A stretch of 64,000 nucleotides of DNA from an uncultured Pseudomonas sp. (lineage in GTDB: Bacteria; Pseudomonadota; Gammaproteobacteria; Pseudomonadales; Pseudomonadaceae): positions 1 through 64,000 of the forward strand of contig NZ_CAMPHV010000002.1 of the NCBI RefSeq assembly GCF_946886105.1, given 5' to 3'. Every line of letters begins with the position of its first letter. Positions within the stretch are counted from its first letter, which is position 1. This document shows, piece after piece, positions 50,699-59,270 of this stretch. Below the pieces are notes generated by a model. The model saw nothing but the letters and a program-made list of their open reading frames with translations, did not search any database and had not been told where the DNA came from. The translations under genes were made by a program, and so were the position numbers.

Positions 50699-52756
50699 TT
50701 AAAGGTCGAGCACCAGCGGCTGTTGGCCGGTGCTGCTGGTGGCCGGTACCGCGCAGCAGATCAGCACGGTACCGGCGGCGGGTGATTCGGCGGGTGGCGT
50801 GGGGTAATGCACCTGGCCGCTGAGCAGGCGTGTCGCACAGGTGCCGCAAGAGCCGCCGCGGCAGCTGAACTCGGGCGTCAGGCCACGGCTTTCGGCCAGT
50901 TGCAGCAGGCTACCGCTGTCCGGTGTCCAGCGTGCCTCCTTGGCAGAACGCTGGAACAGCACCGCTACCGGGCCGGTCGCCGCGGGTGCTTGCTCTAACG
51001 CGCGGCTGCCCTGGTCAGGCTGGCGACGCAGGCTGGAAGGGCCGAACGTCTCGGCATGAATGCGTGCGTCGCCGATGTTCAGTGCACGCAGGTCATCGTA
51101 GAGCGACTGGGTGAAACCGCTCGGCCCGCACAGGTAGAAATCGAAATCGTCGAACGGCAATAGGGCCTTGAGCAGCGCGATATCGATACGTCCGTCCAGC
51201 TCGAAGTCTTCGCCCGCCCGCGCATGGGCTTCGGGTTGGCTGAGCAGGCGCAGTGCGTGGATCGGCTCGCCGCCGCGTTGCAGCAGCTCGACCAGTTCAT
51301 CGCTGAACGCCAGCTCGGCCAGGGTCCGTGCACTCTGGATAAACCAGACGCGGCGCGCGCGGCGCAGGCGTTGGTTCTGATAGAGGGTCTCGCGCAGCAT
51401 CGCCAGCAAAGGGGTCACGCCGACCCCGGCGGCCAGCAACACCAGCGGCCGGCGCTGCTCGGCATCCAAAGTGAAACGGCCCTGGGGGGCGCGCGCTTCG
51501 AGCAGGCTGCCGACGCCGATCTGTTCATGCAGATAGGTTGAGGCCAGGCCCTCGCGCTTGACGCTGATGCGCAGAAAACCATCGGAGGGCGCGCTGCTCA
51601 AGCTGTAGGTGCGGATCAGCGTCTGGCCGTCGATGTGCAGGCGCAGCGGCAGATGCTGGCCGGCCTGGAACAACGGCAGGCCGGCGCCATCGGCCGGCTC
51701 CAGGTACAACGAGCGGATGCTGGCGCTTTCCTCGACCAGGCGCGCCACCCGCAGCGGTCGCCATTGTTCGCGCAGCGCCTCGGCGGCCTGGCGCGCCGCG
51801 GCCTCGGCCCAGGTGCCGGTGAGCAGGCTGTTCGGCGAGTAACCCTCGAACCTCCAGCGCAGGGCCAGGGCCGCCGGGCGGCGCACCAGGCGCTCGACCT
51901 GCAATTGCCAGAGCTGCTCGGCGCCCTGGAAGGTCGCGATCTGCGGGCCGTCGAGAATCAGCTCGGTGCGGCCGGACAGCTGCAGCAACTCGCCGCTGGC
52001 GAAGTCGATGAACAGCAAGCCGGCGCGCGGGTTGAGCAGCAGGTTGCCGAGGGTGTTGAAGTGCAGGTTGCCGGCGAAATCCGGCAGGGTCAGGCAATCG
52101 CCCTCGACCCGCACGAAGCCGGCCTGGCCGCCGCGGTGCGAAACATCCACCGCGCGGCTGCCATCCGGGTGGTCGACATAGCTGGCGACGAAGCAGGTAT
52201 CGGCGCCGGTGATCAGCGCTCGCGCGGCGTCGTCCAGCCCGTTCAGCCGCTCGGCCGGGGGCGGCGGTGTCGATGCTGGGTTGCGGCTGAACTCGAACTG
52301 GCGCAGCTGGATATATTGCGGGCAGTTGCCGAAGGCCTGGTCGACCGCGATGCTCGTAGCCTGCTTGTCGAATTGGCGGATATGGCCGTTCAAACGGTTG
52401 CGCCGGCGCGTGTGCAGTTCGATGCCGAGCAGGCCGATCGCCGCGCCCGCGGTTAACCCTGACGCAGCCGGATCCTCGGCCTGAAAGGGACTGTCGAGTT
52501 GCAGCCGGCGGGGTTCGGGCGAGTGGGCAAAGCCCGGCGCGCCTTCGAGAATGCCGGCCCAGGGCCGCCCCTCGGCATCCACGCTGGCGAACAGAACGAA
52601 GGGCAACTGGCGATAGAAGTCGCGGTGTTGCTCGGGCATATGGTCGCGAATCACCTTGCGGCCGAACGCCTCCATCCGTTCGGCCACACCGGCGCGTTGC
52701 TGCAACTGTCTTTCGCCGGCATGCCAGGGTGACGCGGGGGGATCGACAGGGTGCAT
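50699..52756 (-). CDS. PNPOx-like/ferredoxin reductase/2Fe-2S fusion oxidoreductase
   Basis: 685 residues from the ATG at 52756. The N-terminal about 320 residues resemble a pyridoxamine-phosphate-oxidase-like flavin domain (RQLPFVLFASVDAEGRPWAG; DTCFVASYVDHPDG; FNTLGNLLLNPRAGLLFID without flanks). A ferredoxin-NADP reductase module follows: FAD site RTYSLSSAP and NAD site LLAAGVGVTPLLAML. A C-terminal plant-type 2Fe-2S ferredoxin has cysteines in SCRGGSCGTC and LICCAVP. Electrons could flow from NAD(P)H via FAD to the 2Fe-2S centre. Natural partner unknown. Clustered with GST and DUF1348 genes, which suggests a detoxification role (inference). Confidence 0.9.
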   Translation of the reverse strand: MHPVDPPASPWHAGERQLQQRAGVAERMEAFGRKVIRDHMPEQHRDFYRQLPFVLFASVDAEGRPWAGILEGAPGFAHSPEPRRLQLDSPFQAEDPAASGLTAGAAIGLLGIELHTRRRNRLNGHIRQFDKQATSIAVDQAFGNCPQYIQLRQFEFSRNPASTPPPPAERLNGLDDAARALITGADTCFVASYVDHPDGSRAVDVSHRGGQAGFVRVEGDCLTLPDFAGNLHFNTLGNLLLNPRAGLLFIDFASGELLQLSGRTELILDGPQIATFQGAEQLWQLQVERLVRRPAALALRWRFEGYSPNSLLTGTWAEAAARQAAEALREQWRPLRVARLVEESASIRSLYLEPADGAGLPLFQAGQHLPLRLHIDGQTLIRTYSLSSAPSDGFLRISVKREGLASTYLHEQIGVGSLLEARAPQGRFTLDAEQRRPLVLLAAGVGVTPLLAMLRETLYQNQRLRRARRVWFIQSARTLAELAFSDELVELLQRGGEPIHALRLLSQPEAHARAGEDFELDGRIDIALLKALLPFDDFDFYLCGPSGFTQSLYDDLRALNIGDARIHAETFGPSSLRRQPDQGSRALEQAPAATGPVAVLFQRSAKEARWTPDSGSLLQLAESRGLTPEFSCRGGSCGTCATRLLSGQVHYPTPPAESPAAGTVLICCAVPATSSTGQQPLVLDL

Positions 52757-52824
52757 GGCGAGTGCTCCATAGCGTGGCGGAAAGCCGGATGGACGATGGC
52801 CCACCCGGCTCTGATCGCCCGGAT

Positions 52825-53454
52825 TCAGGCGCTTTGCAGGCCGATGGCGGTGCGGCGCATCGGCACGAAGCCGGGCAGCGCTTCGATACGGGCCAGCCAG
52901 GCGCGCACATTCGGATAGTCGGCCAGGGACACGTTGCCTTCCGGCGCATGGGCGATATAGGTATAGCCGGCCACGTCGGCCAGAGTCGGTTGGTTGCCGG
53001 CGAGGAAGCTGCTGCTGGCCAGCTCCTGCTCGATCACCCGCAGCAGCGCGTGGGAATTGGCGATGGTTTCCTCGGCGTTGTAAGGCGCGCCGAATACCGT
53101 GATCAGTCGCGCTCTGGCCGGGCCCGAGGCGATCTGCCCGGCAGCGACCGATAACCAGCGCTGCACTTTGGCGGCGCCAAGCGGGTCGCTCGGCAGCCAG
53201 TCGCCGTTGCCGTACTTCTGCGCCAGGTACACCAGAATCGCGTTGGAATCGCTGAGCAGGGTGCCGTTGTCGTCGATCACCGGCACCTGGCCGAAGGCGT
53301 TGATGGCGAGAAACTCAGGCTGCTTGTGCGCGCCCGCGGCCAGGTCGACGAATACCAATTCGGTCGGCAAGCCGAGCAGCGAAAGCAGCAGCTCGACGCG
53401 ATGAGCGTGGCCGGACAGCGGGTGGCGGAATAGTTTGATGGGGTTCTGCGACAT
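52825..53454 (-). CDS. Glutathione S-transferase
   Basis: 209 residues. N-terminal thioredoxin-like domain ([21 protein letters not shown]; cis-Pro segment [21 protein letters not shown], where this family binds glutathione) and an all-helical C-terminal domain ([22 protein letters not shown]). Conjugates glutathione to electrophiles or has a peroxidase role. Ends 68 bp before the flavin/ferredoxin fusion gene; the two may be co-expressed. Confidence 0.94.
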   Translation of the reverse strand: MSQNPIKLFRHPLSGHAHRVELLLSLLGLPTELVFVDLAAGAHKQPEFLAINAFGQVPVIDDNGTLLSDSNAILVYLAQKYGNGDWLPSDPLGAAKVQRWLSVAAGQIASGPARARLITVFGAPYNAEETIANSHALLRVIEQELASSSFLAGNQPTLADVAGYTYIAHAPEGNVSLADYPNVRAWLARIEALPGFVPMRRTAIGLQSA

Positions 53455-53663
53455 GGTGAGGCTCCGGATCGGATGGACGGGTTCAGCGGCGGCTTTGGCG
53501 GGATGCCGGGTGAAACGCGCTGATGGGAGTCATAGTCTTCCTAAGCGGGAATCTACAGAATCACCATAAATGGCAATCCTTTGTTTCATTCGCTGCAATA
53601 AAGCTGTGGCGCTTACCTTGGCGAGCGGCTCGACACCCGTGGCGGTTGCCGAGCCCATGCGGC

Positions 53664-54167
53664 TTACAGGGTGTTGGCGGCCTTGTCCTTGATCGCCGGC
53701 CAGTTGGCTTCGGCTTTCAGCAGGTTGCCCGGCACGTCTTCGCTCCACATCTTGAACACGTCGGCGTTGAGGTTCAGGTACAGCTTGCCGTCGACCACCT
53801 TGAATTGGGTCGGGTCGACATCGAGCTTCTTGCCCAGAGCCGCGCCCATGGCGCAGTAACCGCCGTATTGCGGCGCATACATGGCCGGGTTGGCTTGAAA
53901 CAGCTGCATGTTCTCTGCGGAGGCGAAATAGTAGGTCGCGCCATCGTGTTTGACGGCGAAACGTTTATCGCCCTGGGTCGGCATGCCCTTGGTGAAATAG
54001 GCCACGCTGTCATAGCCGTTGAGGATCACCGCTTCGGCATTGAGGTTGACCGCGGCGGTGGAGTTTTCATCGAAGGCATAGCTGCTGGTTGCGCTGAGCA
54101 ACGCACCGGCACCGAAAACCAGGGCGACGGCGAGGGTGCTGGCGGTGAAGGTCTTTTTCAGATTCAT
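53664..54167 (-). CDS. Secreted YHS domain protein
   Basis: 167 residues with a signal peptide (ASTLAVALVFGAGALLSATSSYA). The YHS domain begins VILNGYDSVAYFTKG and contains YYFASAENMQLFQANPAMYAPQYGGYCA. These domains are thought to bind metals; several occur in copper- or heavy-metal-related proteins. Here it is a stand-alone periplasmic protein. Divergent from the first of two tandem LysR regulators, 174 bp away, which may control it. Confidence 0.9.
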   Translation of the reverse strand: MNLKKTFTASTLAVALVFGAGALLSATSSYAFDENSTAAVNLNAEAVILNGYDSVAYFTKGMPTQGDKRFAVKHDGATYYFASAENMQLFQANPAMYAPQYGGYCAMGAALGKKLDVDPTQFKVVDGKLYLNLNADVFKMWSEDVPGNLLKAEANWPAIKDKAANTL

Positions 54168-54341
54168 GCTGGGATTTCCTTGGGAACGGTAGTCGGGGCT
54201 GTCGTCGAAACCGGATACATTCGACGTGATGCCACTCTAGGTCTGCACGAATCGAAGAAGAACGGCCGCTCTCGACAAGGATCTATTGCTGAAAATGGAA
54301 TGACGCGCGCACACTCGCACCACGTGCACAGGAGCCGTTCG

Positions 54342-55256
54342 ATGGATAGATTCCAGGAAATGCAGGTGTTTCTCGCCGTCGCCGAAGAGCAGGGCTTCGC
54401 TGCCGCCGCGCGCCGCCTGAATATGTCGCCGCCCAGCGTGACCCGCGCCGTCGCCGCCCTGGAAGAACGTATCGGCACGCTGTTGCTGGCCCGTACCACG
54501 CGCAGCGTGCATATCACCGAGGCCGGCCAGCGCTATGTGGAAGATTGCCGACGCATCCTCGCAGAGCTCGAGGAAGCCGAAGAGTCCGCCGCCGGCAGCC
54601 ATGCCATCGCCCGTGGCCAGCTGACCCTGACCGCACCGGTACTGTTCGGCGAATTGTTCGTCACTCCGGTGCTGGTCGATTACCTCGAGCAGCACCCGGC
54701 GGTGAGTATCAAGGCGCTGCTGGTCGACCGGGTGGTGAGCATGGTCGACGAAGGTATCGACGTCGCCGTGCGCATCGGCAACCTGCCCGATAGTGGTCTG
54801 CACAGTGTGAAAGTCGGCGAGGTGCGGCGGGTGGTCTGCGCCTCGCCGGCCTATCTGAACCAGCACGGCCGGCCGCAACACCCGGATCAGCTGAGCGAGG
54901 CCCGCGTGGTCGAAGCGGCGAGCAGCAGCCTGGTCAGCGACTGGCGTTTCGCCGGTCCCGAGGGCCCGCTGAGCGTGCGCCCCGAGCCGCGCCTGATCGT
55001 CACCGCGAACCAGGCGGCGATCAATGCCGCCTGCCTCGGTTGGGGGCTGACCCGGGTGTTGTCCTATCAGGTGGCGGGTAAGGTCGCGGCCGGCGAGCTG
55101 GAGATAGTGCTGGAACATTTCGAGCTGCCGCCGCTGCCGATCCATGTGGTGTACCAGGGCGGGCGCAAGGTGCCGGCCAAGGTGCGCACCTTCGTCGATT
55201 TCTGCGCCGAGCGTCTGGGCCAGGATCGGGCGCTCAACCCCTCACGCAAGGCCTGA
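54342..55256 (+). CDS. LysR-family transcriptional regulator (first of tandem pair)
   Basis: 304 residues from the ATG at 54342 (AGGAGCCGTTCG upstream). The N-terminal winged helix (MQVFLAVAEEQGFAAAARRLNMSPPSVTRAV without its first residues) and a substrate-binding effector domain are complete. The effector contains the VRIGNLPDSGLHSVKVGEVRRVVCASPAYL pattern of the subgroup that regulates GST or oxidoreductase genes. Divergent from the YHS gene. A paralogous LysR gene follows only 4 bp later. Confidence 0.95.
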   Translation: MDRFQEMQVFLAVAEEQGFAAAARRLNMSPPSVTRAVAALEERIGTLLLARTTRSVHITEAGQRYVEDCRRILAELEEAEESAAGSHAIARGQLTLTAPVLFGELFVTPVLVDYLEQHPAVSIKALLVDRVVSMVDEGIDVAVRIGNLPDSGLHSVKVGEVRRVVCASPAYLNQHGRPQHPDQLSEARVVEAASSSLVSDWRFAGPEGPLSVRPEPRLIVTANQAAINAACLGWGLTRVLSYQVAGKVAAGELEIVLEHFELPPLPIHVVYQGGRKVPAKVRTFVDFCAERLGQDRALNPSRKA

Positions 55257-55260
55257 GGCC

Positions 55261-56160
55261 GTGGACCGCCACCATGAAATGCGCGTGTTTCAGGCGGTGG
55301 TCGCCGATCTGAGCCTGGCCGCCGCCGCGCGCGGCTTGCAGCTCTCCGCACCGACCGTGACCCGCGCCATCGCCGCCCTGGAGCAGCGCCTGGGCGTGGC
55401 CTTGCTCGAACGCAGCACCCGCGGCGTGACCCTGACCGCCGCCGGCGAACGTTTCGCCAACGACTGCCGGCGGATTCTGCAGGAGGTCGATGAAGCCGAG
55501 GCGTCGGCCAGCGGCCTGCATGCCCAACCGCGCGGTCAGCTCAAGCTGGCCATGCCGCTGCTGTTCGGCCAGCAATTGCTGACGCCGATTCTGCTCGATT
55601 ACCTGAACGCCTATCCCGACGTGCAGATAGTCGCCGATTACCTCGATCGCCCAACCAACCTGCATGAAGAGGGCGTGGATGTCGCCGTGCAGGTTGGCAA
55701 CCTGCCCGACTCATCCTTGTTCGCCCTTAAGGTCGGCAGCATTCGCCGGGTGGTCTGCGCCAGCCCGGCTTATCTTGCTGAGTATGGCGTTCCCGAGCAG
55801 CCCGGCGATCTTGCCCGGCATCGTCTGGTGCATTCCAGCGCCGATGCGCGCCTGCCCGAATGGCGCTTCCAGCAACCGAACGGCCTACTCACGGTTAGCT
55901 TTCGCCCGCGCCTGAGTTGCGCCACCAACCAGGCGGCGATTGCCGCCGCCTGCCGCGATGCCGGGTTGATCCGCTGCATGAGTTATCAGGTGCATGAACT
56001 ATTCGAACAGGGTCGCCTGCGCCGCGTACTGGGCGACTTCGAGCAGCCGGCGCTGCCGGTGCATATCGTCTACCGCGAAGGCCGCAAAGCCGCCGCCAGA
56101 GTGCGTAGCTTCGTCGACTTCGCCGTAGCCCGTCTGCGCGAGCATCCGGCGCTGGGTTAA
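55261..56160 (+). CDS. LysR-family transcriptional regulator (second of tandem pair)
   Basis: 299 residues from a GTG at 55261, four bases after the previous stop. It is paralogous to the preceding regulator along its whole length: MRVFQAVVADLSLAAAARGLQLSAP in the DNA-binding domain, and VAVQVGNLPDSSLFALKVGSIRRVVCASPAYL without flanks in the effector domain. The pair arose by tandem duplication and has since diverged. Possible partnership as heteromers or sequential responders. Targets are unknown; the YHS, GST and fusion oxidoreductase genes nearby are candidates. Confidence 0.93.
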   Translation: MDRHHEMRVFQAVVADLSLAAAARGLQLSAPTVTRAIAALEQRLGVALLERSTRGVTLTAAGERFANDCRRILQEVDEAEASASGLHAQPRGQLKLAMPLLFGQQLLTPILLDYLNAYPDVQIVADYLDRPTNLHEEGVDVAVQVGNLPDSSLFALKVGSIRRVVCASPAYLAEYGVPEQPGDLARHRLVHSSADARLPEWRFQQPNGLLTVSFRPRLSCATNQAAIAAACRDAGLIRCMSYQVHELFEQGRLRRVLGDFEQPALPVHIVYREGRKAAARVRSFVDFAVARLREHPALG

Positions 56161-56210
56161 CGCTGGCGTACGCGGTTCTAGGCGCAAAACCGCAGCGCAA
56201 CCGCGGCTGC

Positions 56211-56350
56211 ACGGATGCAATCCATGGAGCGATGTCAGCCGCGCATTCTTCCCCCGGATTTCATCCGGGCTACCAGAGCGGTGCTAGTCGACGTAGGGCG
56301 GGTGCAACCCGCCTTGCCTTGCATATGCCCTGGCGGGTTTCACCCACCCG
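56211..56350. repeat. Family A-like pair and adjacent GGCGGGT inverted repeat
   Basis: A family A-like pair at 56211-56273 (ACGGATGCAATCC and CCGGATTTCATCCGGGCTAC) is followed at 56293-56350 by GTAGGGCGGGTGCAACCCGCC with an inverse GGCGGGTTTCACCCACCC. The 470-bp gap between the LysR and repeat-protein genes otherwise holds only the terminator at 56557. Confidence 0.6.
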
Positions 56351-56556
56351 AATTCGCAGGCATTGCACATAAACATAGGCCGTGTTGCGTCGCGTATCGG
56401 CGCTTATACGGTAGGGAGCTGACCCCCTAGGGGCGCCATGCGCACCAGAAATCTGCGCCAGCGCTGATGCGCACAGCGCACGCCAGCCATTGTGGCCTCT
56501 GCCAGCAGAGCCATTCTTCCCTAGGCGCCCCATGCAATAAGCAATCAGGACACAGC

Positions 56557-56592
56557 AAAAAAATGCCGCTCACTTATATCAAGTGGCGGCAT
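56557..56592 (-). terminator. Rho-independent terminator of repeat-protein gene
   Basis: On the minus strand ATGCCGCCACTT / AAGTGAGCGGCAT form a 12-pair stem with one bulge and a 5-base loop, followed by seven T residues, 38 bp after the stop codon of the gene at 56631. Confidence 0.85.
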
Positions 56593-56630
56593 AAATACAG
56601 CTACCGGAGTTCGTTTGTTGCGCCTGGCGA

Positions 56631-57029
56631 TCAGGCGCGGCGCAGGGCCTGGCTGCGTTCGGCGCCGCCCTCGGCGATTTGTAGAGCTTGTTTACCTCGC
56701 ACTTGCCGCTGGTGCTCAAGGCTGCGTTCGCTGCCGTTTTCGGCCAGTTCTACCGCTGCGCCGGAGAGTCGTTCGCGGGTTTGTTGCGGCACACGTTCGC
56801 TACCGTTTTCGGCCAGTTCTACCGCTGCGCCGGAGAGTCGTTCGCGGGTTTGTTGCGGCACACGTTCGCTACCGTTTTCGGCCAGTTCTACCGCTGCGCC
56901 GGAGAGCTGTTCGCGGGTTTGTTGCGGTACACGTTCGCCGCCGTTTTCGGCCTGGAGGTGACCGGCGGCGAGGACGGCGAGCAGAGCCAGGCTGTGAGTC
57001 AGGCGGCGGTGGGTAAGAGCAGTATTCAT
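56631..57029 (-). CDS. Secreted protein of 23-residue AENGSER tandem repeats
   Basis: 132 residues from the ATG at 57029 (AAGGAAGTCATC upstream). Signal peptide RRLTHSLALLAVLAAGHLQA, then units beginning AENG(S/G)ER at residues 27, 50, 73, 96 and a short last one at 119. The first three are nearly identical (AENGSERVPQQTRERLSG plus AAVEL); the fourth keeps only the start, the fifth reads AEGGAERS. At DNA level this is a 69-bp tandem repeat (56745-56951). It has its own terminator. Short AEGGSER-type secreted proteins are known in Pseudomonas but their function is not; the family name is uncertain. Confidence 0.8.
   Translation of the reverse strand: MNTALTHRRLTHSLALLAVLAAGHLQAENGGERVPQQTREQLSGAAVELAENGSERVPQQTRERLSGAAVELAENGSERVPQQTRERLSGAAVELAENGSERSLEHQRQVRGKQALQIAEGGAERSQALRRA
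56745..56951. repeat. 69-bp tandem repeat, three near-identical copies
   Basis: Three consecutive 69-bp units inside the secreted repeat-protein gene, differing at only a few bases. The unit keeps the reading frame, so copy number can change without a frameshift. Confidence 0.85.
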
Positions 57030-57157
57030 GATGACTTCCTTCAAGTAGTTGCCGTCTCCGGCGTTGAAGTAAGTTTCTCAGCTGCCACTCTTTGAAAGAA
57101 TAGTCACATTAGTCAGTATTCTATTCCTAAAAATGGAATTATCCGTCTGCCTTTCCC

Positions 57158-58510
57158 TCACAGAAACCAGCGGTACTCCCGCGCACTGACCTCATTCATA
57201 AAGGCCAAGTGATCCTGGCGCTTGTTCTCGCAATAGACCATCACGAACTCGCTGCCCAGGCGTTCGCGCACTGCTGGGTGATCCTGCATCGCAGCCACCG
57301 CGCTGAGCATATCCTGGGGGAAGTCGATGCCGCTTTGGCGGTCCTGGTTGAGCGGGGCTATGGGTTCGCGCCGGGCATCCAGACCATGCTCCATGCCGCT
57401 GAGGATCGCCGCCAGGACCAGATAGGGGTTGGCGTCGGCGCCGGACACCCGGTGTTCGATGCGCAGGTTGCGGCCGTCCGATTCGGGGATGCGGATACAG
57501 GCGTCGCGGTCCTCGAAACCCCAGCTGGCGCGGCTGGCGGCGTTGACCATGGCGCCGTAGCGGCGGAAGGCGTTGTGGTTGGGCGCGAAGATCGGCATGC
57601 AATGTGGCAGCAACTCCAGGCAGCCGGCGACGGCGTGGCGCAACGGGCGTTGCTCGTCGGCGGCCAGCAGGTTGTTGCCGGCCTGGTCGTACAGGCTGAC
57701 GTGCACATGCATGCCGCTACCCGGCGCGTTGAGGTAGGGCTTGCTCATAAAGCTGGCGCGTTGGCCGTGTTTGAGCGCCACGCCGCGGGTGCTGCGGCAG
57801 AACAGGGCGGCCCAGTCGGCGGCGCGCAGGCCGTCGTCGCAATGGCCGAAGTTGATCTCGAACTGGCCGGGGCCGAGCTCGGCGGTGATCACATTGGCGT
57901 CCACCCCCTGTTCCCTGGCTGCTTCGACTATCTCGTGGAGCAGCGGGGAGAAGCGCGACAGCCGCTCGATATGCAGGTTAGGCTGGTCGTCGGCGTCGCC
58001 GCACAGCGGGTCGCGGGGGAACTGCGGCAGGCCGTCCTTGAGTGCGCGGTCGAACAGGTAGAACTCCAGCTCGAACGCCACCACCGCGCGGATGCCGCGC
58101 TGCTCCAGGCGCGTTAGCACCCGTGCCAGCACCTCGCGCGGCTCGAATTCGATGGGTGCGGCGGTGCCATCCGAGCTGATCAGCATCTGCCCCAACGGCT
58201 GTGCTTCCCAGCGCACCGGTTTGAGCGTACCGGGGATCAGCCGGCGCAGCGCATCCGGGTCGCCGTCGTGGAAGCAGTAGTCGCCGATCGGGTACAGGCC
58301 GCCCTGGGTGCCGAGCAGCACGCAGTTCTGCGGCAGCTTCAGGGGGCTGCCGGCGGCGACCTTTTCGAGCATGTCGATGGGGTAGCGCTTGCCGTAGAAA
58401 TGCCCGGGAATATCCAGGCTGATCAGGTCGACGTAGCCGATCTCGGGATGGGCGGTGCGAAAGGCGCGGACTTCATCGAGCAGGTCGGGAGCTGTTGTTT
58501 TGGTTGGCAT
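57158..58510 (-). CDS. Glutamine synthetase family (polyamine-type), second copy
   Basis: 450 residues from the ATG at 58510 (AGGA nine bases upstream; an ATG at 58519 is open). Glutamine-synthetase fold with VVAFELEFYLFD, GSGMHVHVS and RIEHRVSGADANPYL, given here as the metal and ATP site stretches. The N-terminus has IGYVDLISLDIPGHFYGKR. It is related to but clearly distinct from the puuA-like enzyme at 44048. Directly downstream of a PuuR-like regulator gene and near a PuuB-like oxidase gene on the same strand, so it probably glutamylates a polyamine or other amine. Confidence 0.85.
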   Translation of the reverse strand: MPTKTTAPDLLDEVRAFRTAHPEIGYVDLISLDIPGHFYGKRYPIDMLEKVAAGSPLKLPQNCVLLGTQGGLYPIGDYCFHDGDPDALRRLIPGTLKPVRWEAQPLGQMLISSDGTAAPIEFEPREVLARVLTRLEQRGIRAVVAFELEFYLFDRALKDGLPQFPRDPLCGDADDQPNLHIERLSRFSPLLHEIVEAAREQGVDANVITAELGPGQFEINFGHCDDGLRAADWAALFCRSTRGVALKHGQRASFMSKPYLNAPGSGMHVHVSLYDQAGNNLLAADEQRPLRHAVAGCLELLPHCMPIFAPNHNAFRRYGAMVNAASRASWGFEDRDACIRIPESDGRNLRIEHRVSGADANPYLVLAAILSGMEHGLDARREPIAPLNQDRQSGIDFPQDMLSAVAAMQDHPAVRERLGSEFVMVYCENKRQDHLAFMNEVSAREYRWFL

Positions 58511-58533
58511 GGTGCACATCCTGCGAGCGTGGG

Positions 58534-59091
58534 TTAGCGGAACACCCAGAGCACGCGCGTGGGTTGATCGGTCAGGTTGGCGTAGCGGAATTGGCTGTGC
58601 GCGGGCAACTGGAAGCTGTCGTTGGCGCCGAGGGTGACGGGCTCCACGGCATCGTCGAGCCAGATGCTCAGCTCGCCCTCGAGGACGAAGCCGCCCTGTT
58701 CGGAGCTGTCGTCCAGGTGTCCCTCGCCGCTGCTGGCGCCGGGCTCCAAATGACTTTCGAGCATGGAGAAGCCGGCGGACATGCTCGGCGAGACCAGCAC
58801 GTCGGTGATGCCGCTGGCGTAGTACAGGGTGCGCCGCTCGCCGGGGCGGGTGACCCAGGGCAGCGCGCGCGGTTTGCTCAGGCTGTAGAAATAGGTGGTC
58901 GGCACGCCGAGGGTTTCGCTGATCGCCGTGAGATCGGCGACGGTCGGCCGCGACAGGCCGCGTTCGACCTGGGAGAGAAAGCCCACGGAGCGGCCGATGC
59001 GCTCGGCCAACTCGCCGAGGGTGAGGTTCTTGTGCTTGCGCAGGTCGCGGATCAGGATCGCCAGACCTTCGATTTCTTCCTGCATATCCAT
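58534..59091 (-). CDS. XRE-cupin transcriptional regulator, PuuR-like
   Basis: 185 residues. N-terminal XRE helix-turn-helix (LTLGELAERIGRSVGFLSQVERG, where PuuR-type proteins recognise DNA) and a C-terminal cupin domain (FSMLESHLEPGASSGEG; QGGFVLEGELSIWLDD). This architecture is that of PuuR, the repressor of putrescine utilisation, and related amine-responsive regulators. It lies 23 bp upstream of the synthetase gene. The PuuB-like gene upstream has an AT-rich palindromic region that could be its operator. Confidence 0.9.
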   Translation of the reverse strand: MDMQEEIEGLAILIRDLRKHKNLTLGELAERIGRSVGFLSQVERGLSRPTVADLTAISETLGVPTTYFYSLSKPRALPWVTRPGERRTLYYASGITDVLVSPSMSAGFSMLESHLEPGASSGEGHLDDSSEQGGFVLEGELSIWLDDAVEPVTLGANDSFQLPAHSQFRYANLTDQPTRVLWVFR

Positions 59092-59182
59092 GGGGTTGTT
59101 TGCCTCGAATTTAATGCGGATTCACTGCCGTTGTAGGTTGGCGTTGAGCGCAGCGATACCCAACAAGCTGCGCTTTTCTTCC

Positions 59183-59249
59183 GTAGCCCGGATGCAATCC
59201 GGGAGCGATTTTTCCGGCGCCAGCTTTCCCCGGATTGCATCCGGGCTAC
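59183..59249. repeat. Family A inverted repeat
   Basis: GTAGCCCGGATGCAATCCGG and CCGGATTGCATCCGGGCTAC separated by 27 bases. A half copy of the GTAGGTTGGCGTTGAGCG repeat precedes it at 59133-59165. Both lie between the PuuB-like gene and the regulator gene. Confidence 0.75.
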
Positions 59250-59270
59250 AAAAATGCCGGCTACCTGGCT

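Noticed and set aside
56745..56951. CRISPR-like array
   Set aside because: Units are directly adjacent 69-bp repeats without spacers and they encode an in-frame protein repeat with a signal peptide.
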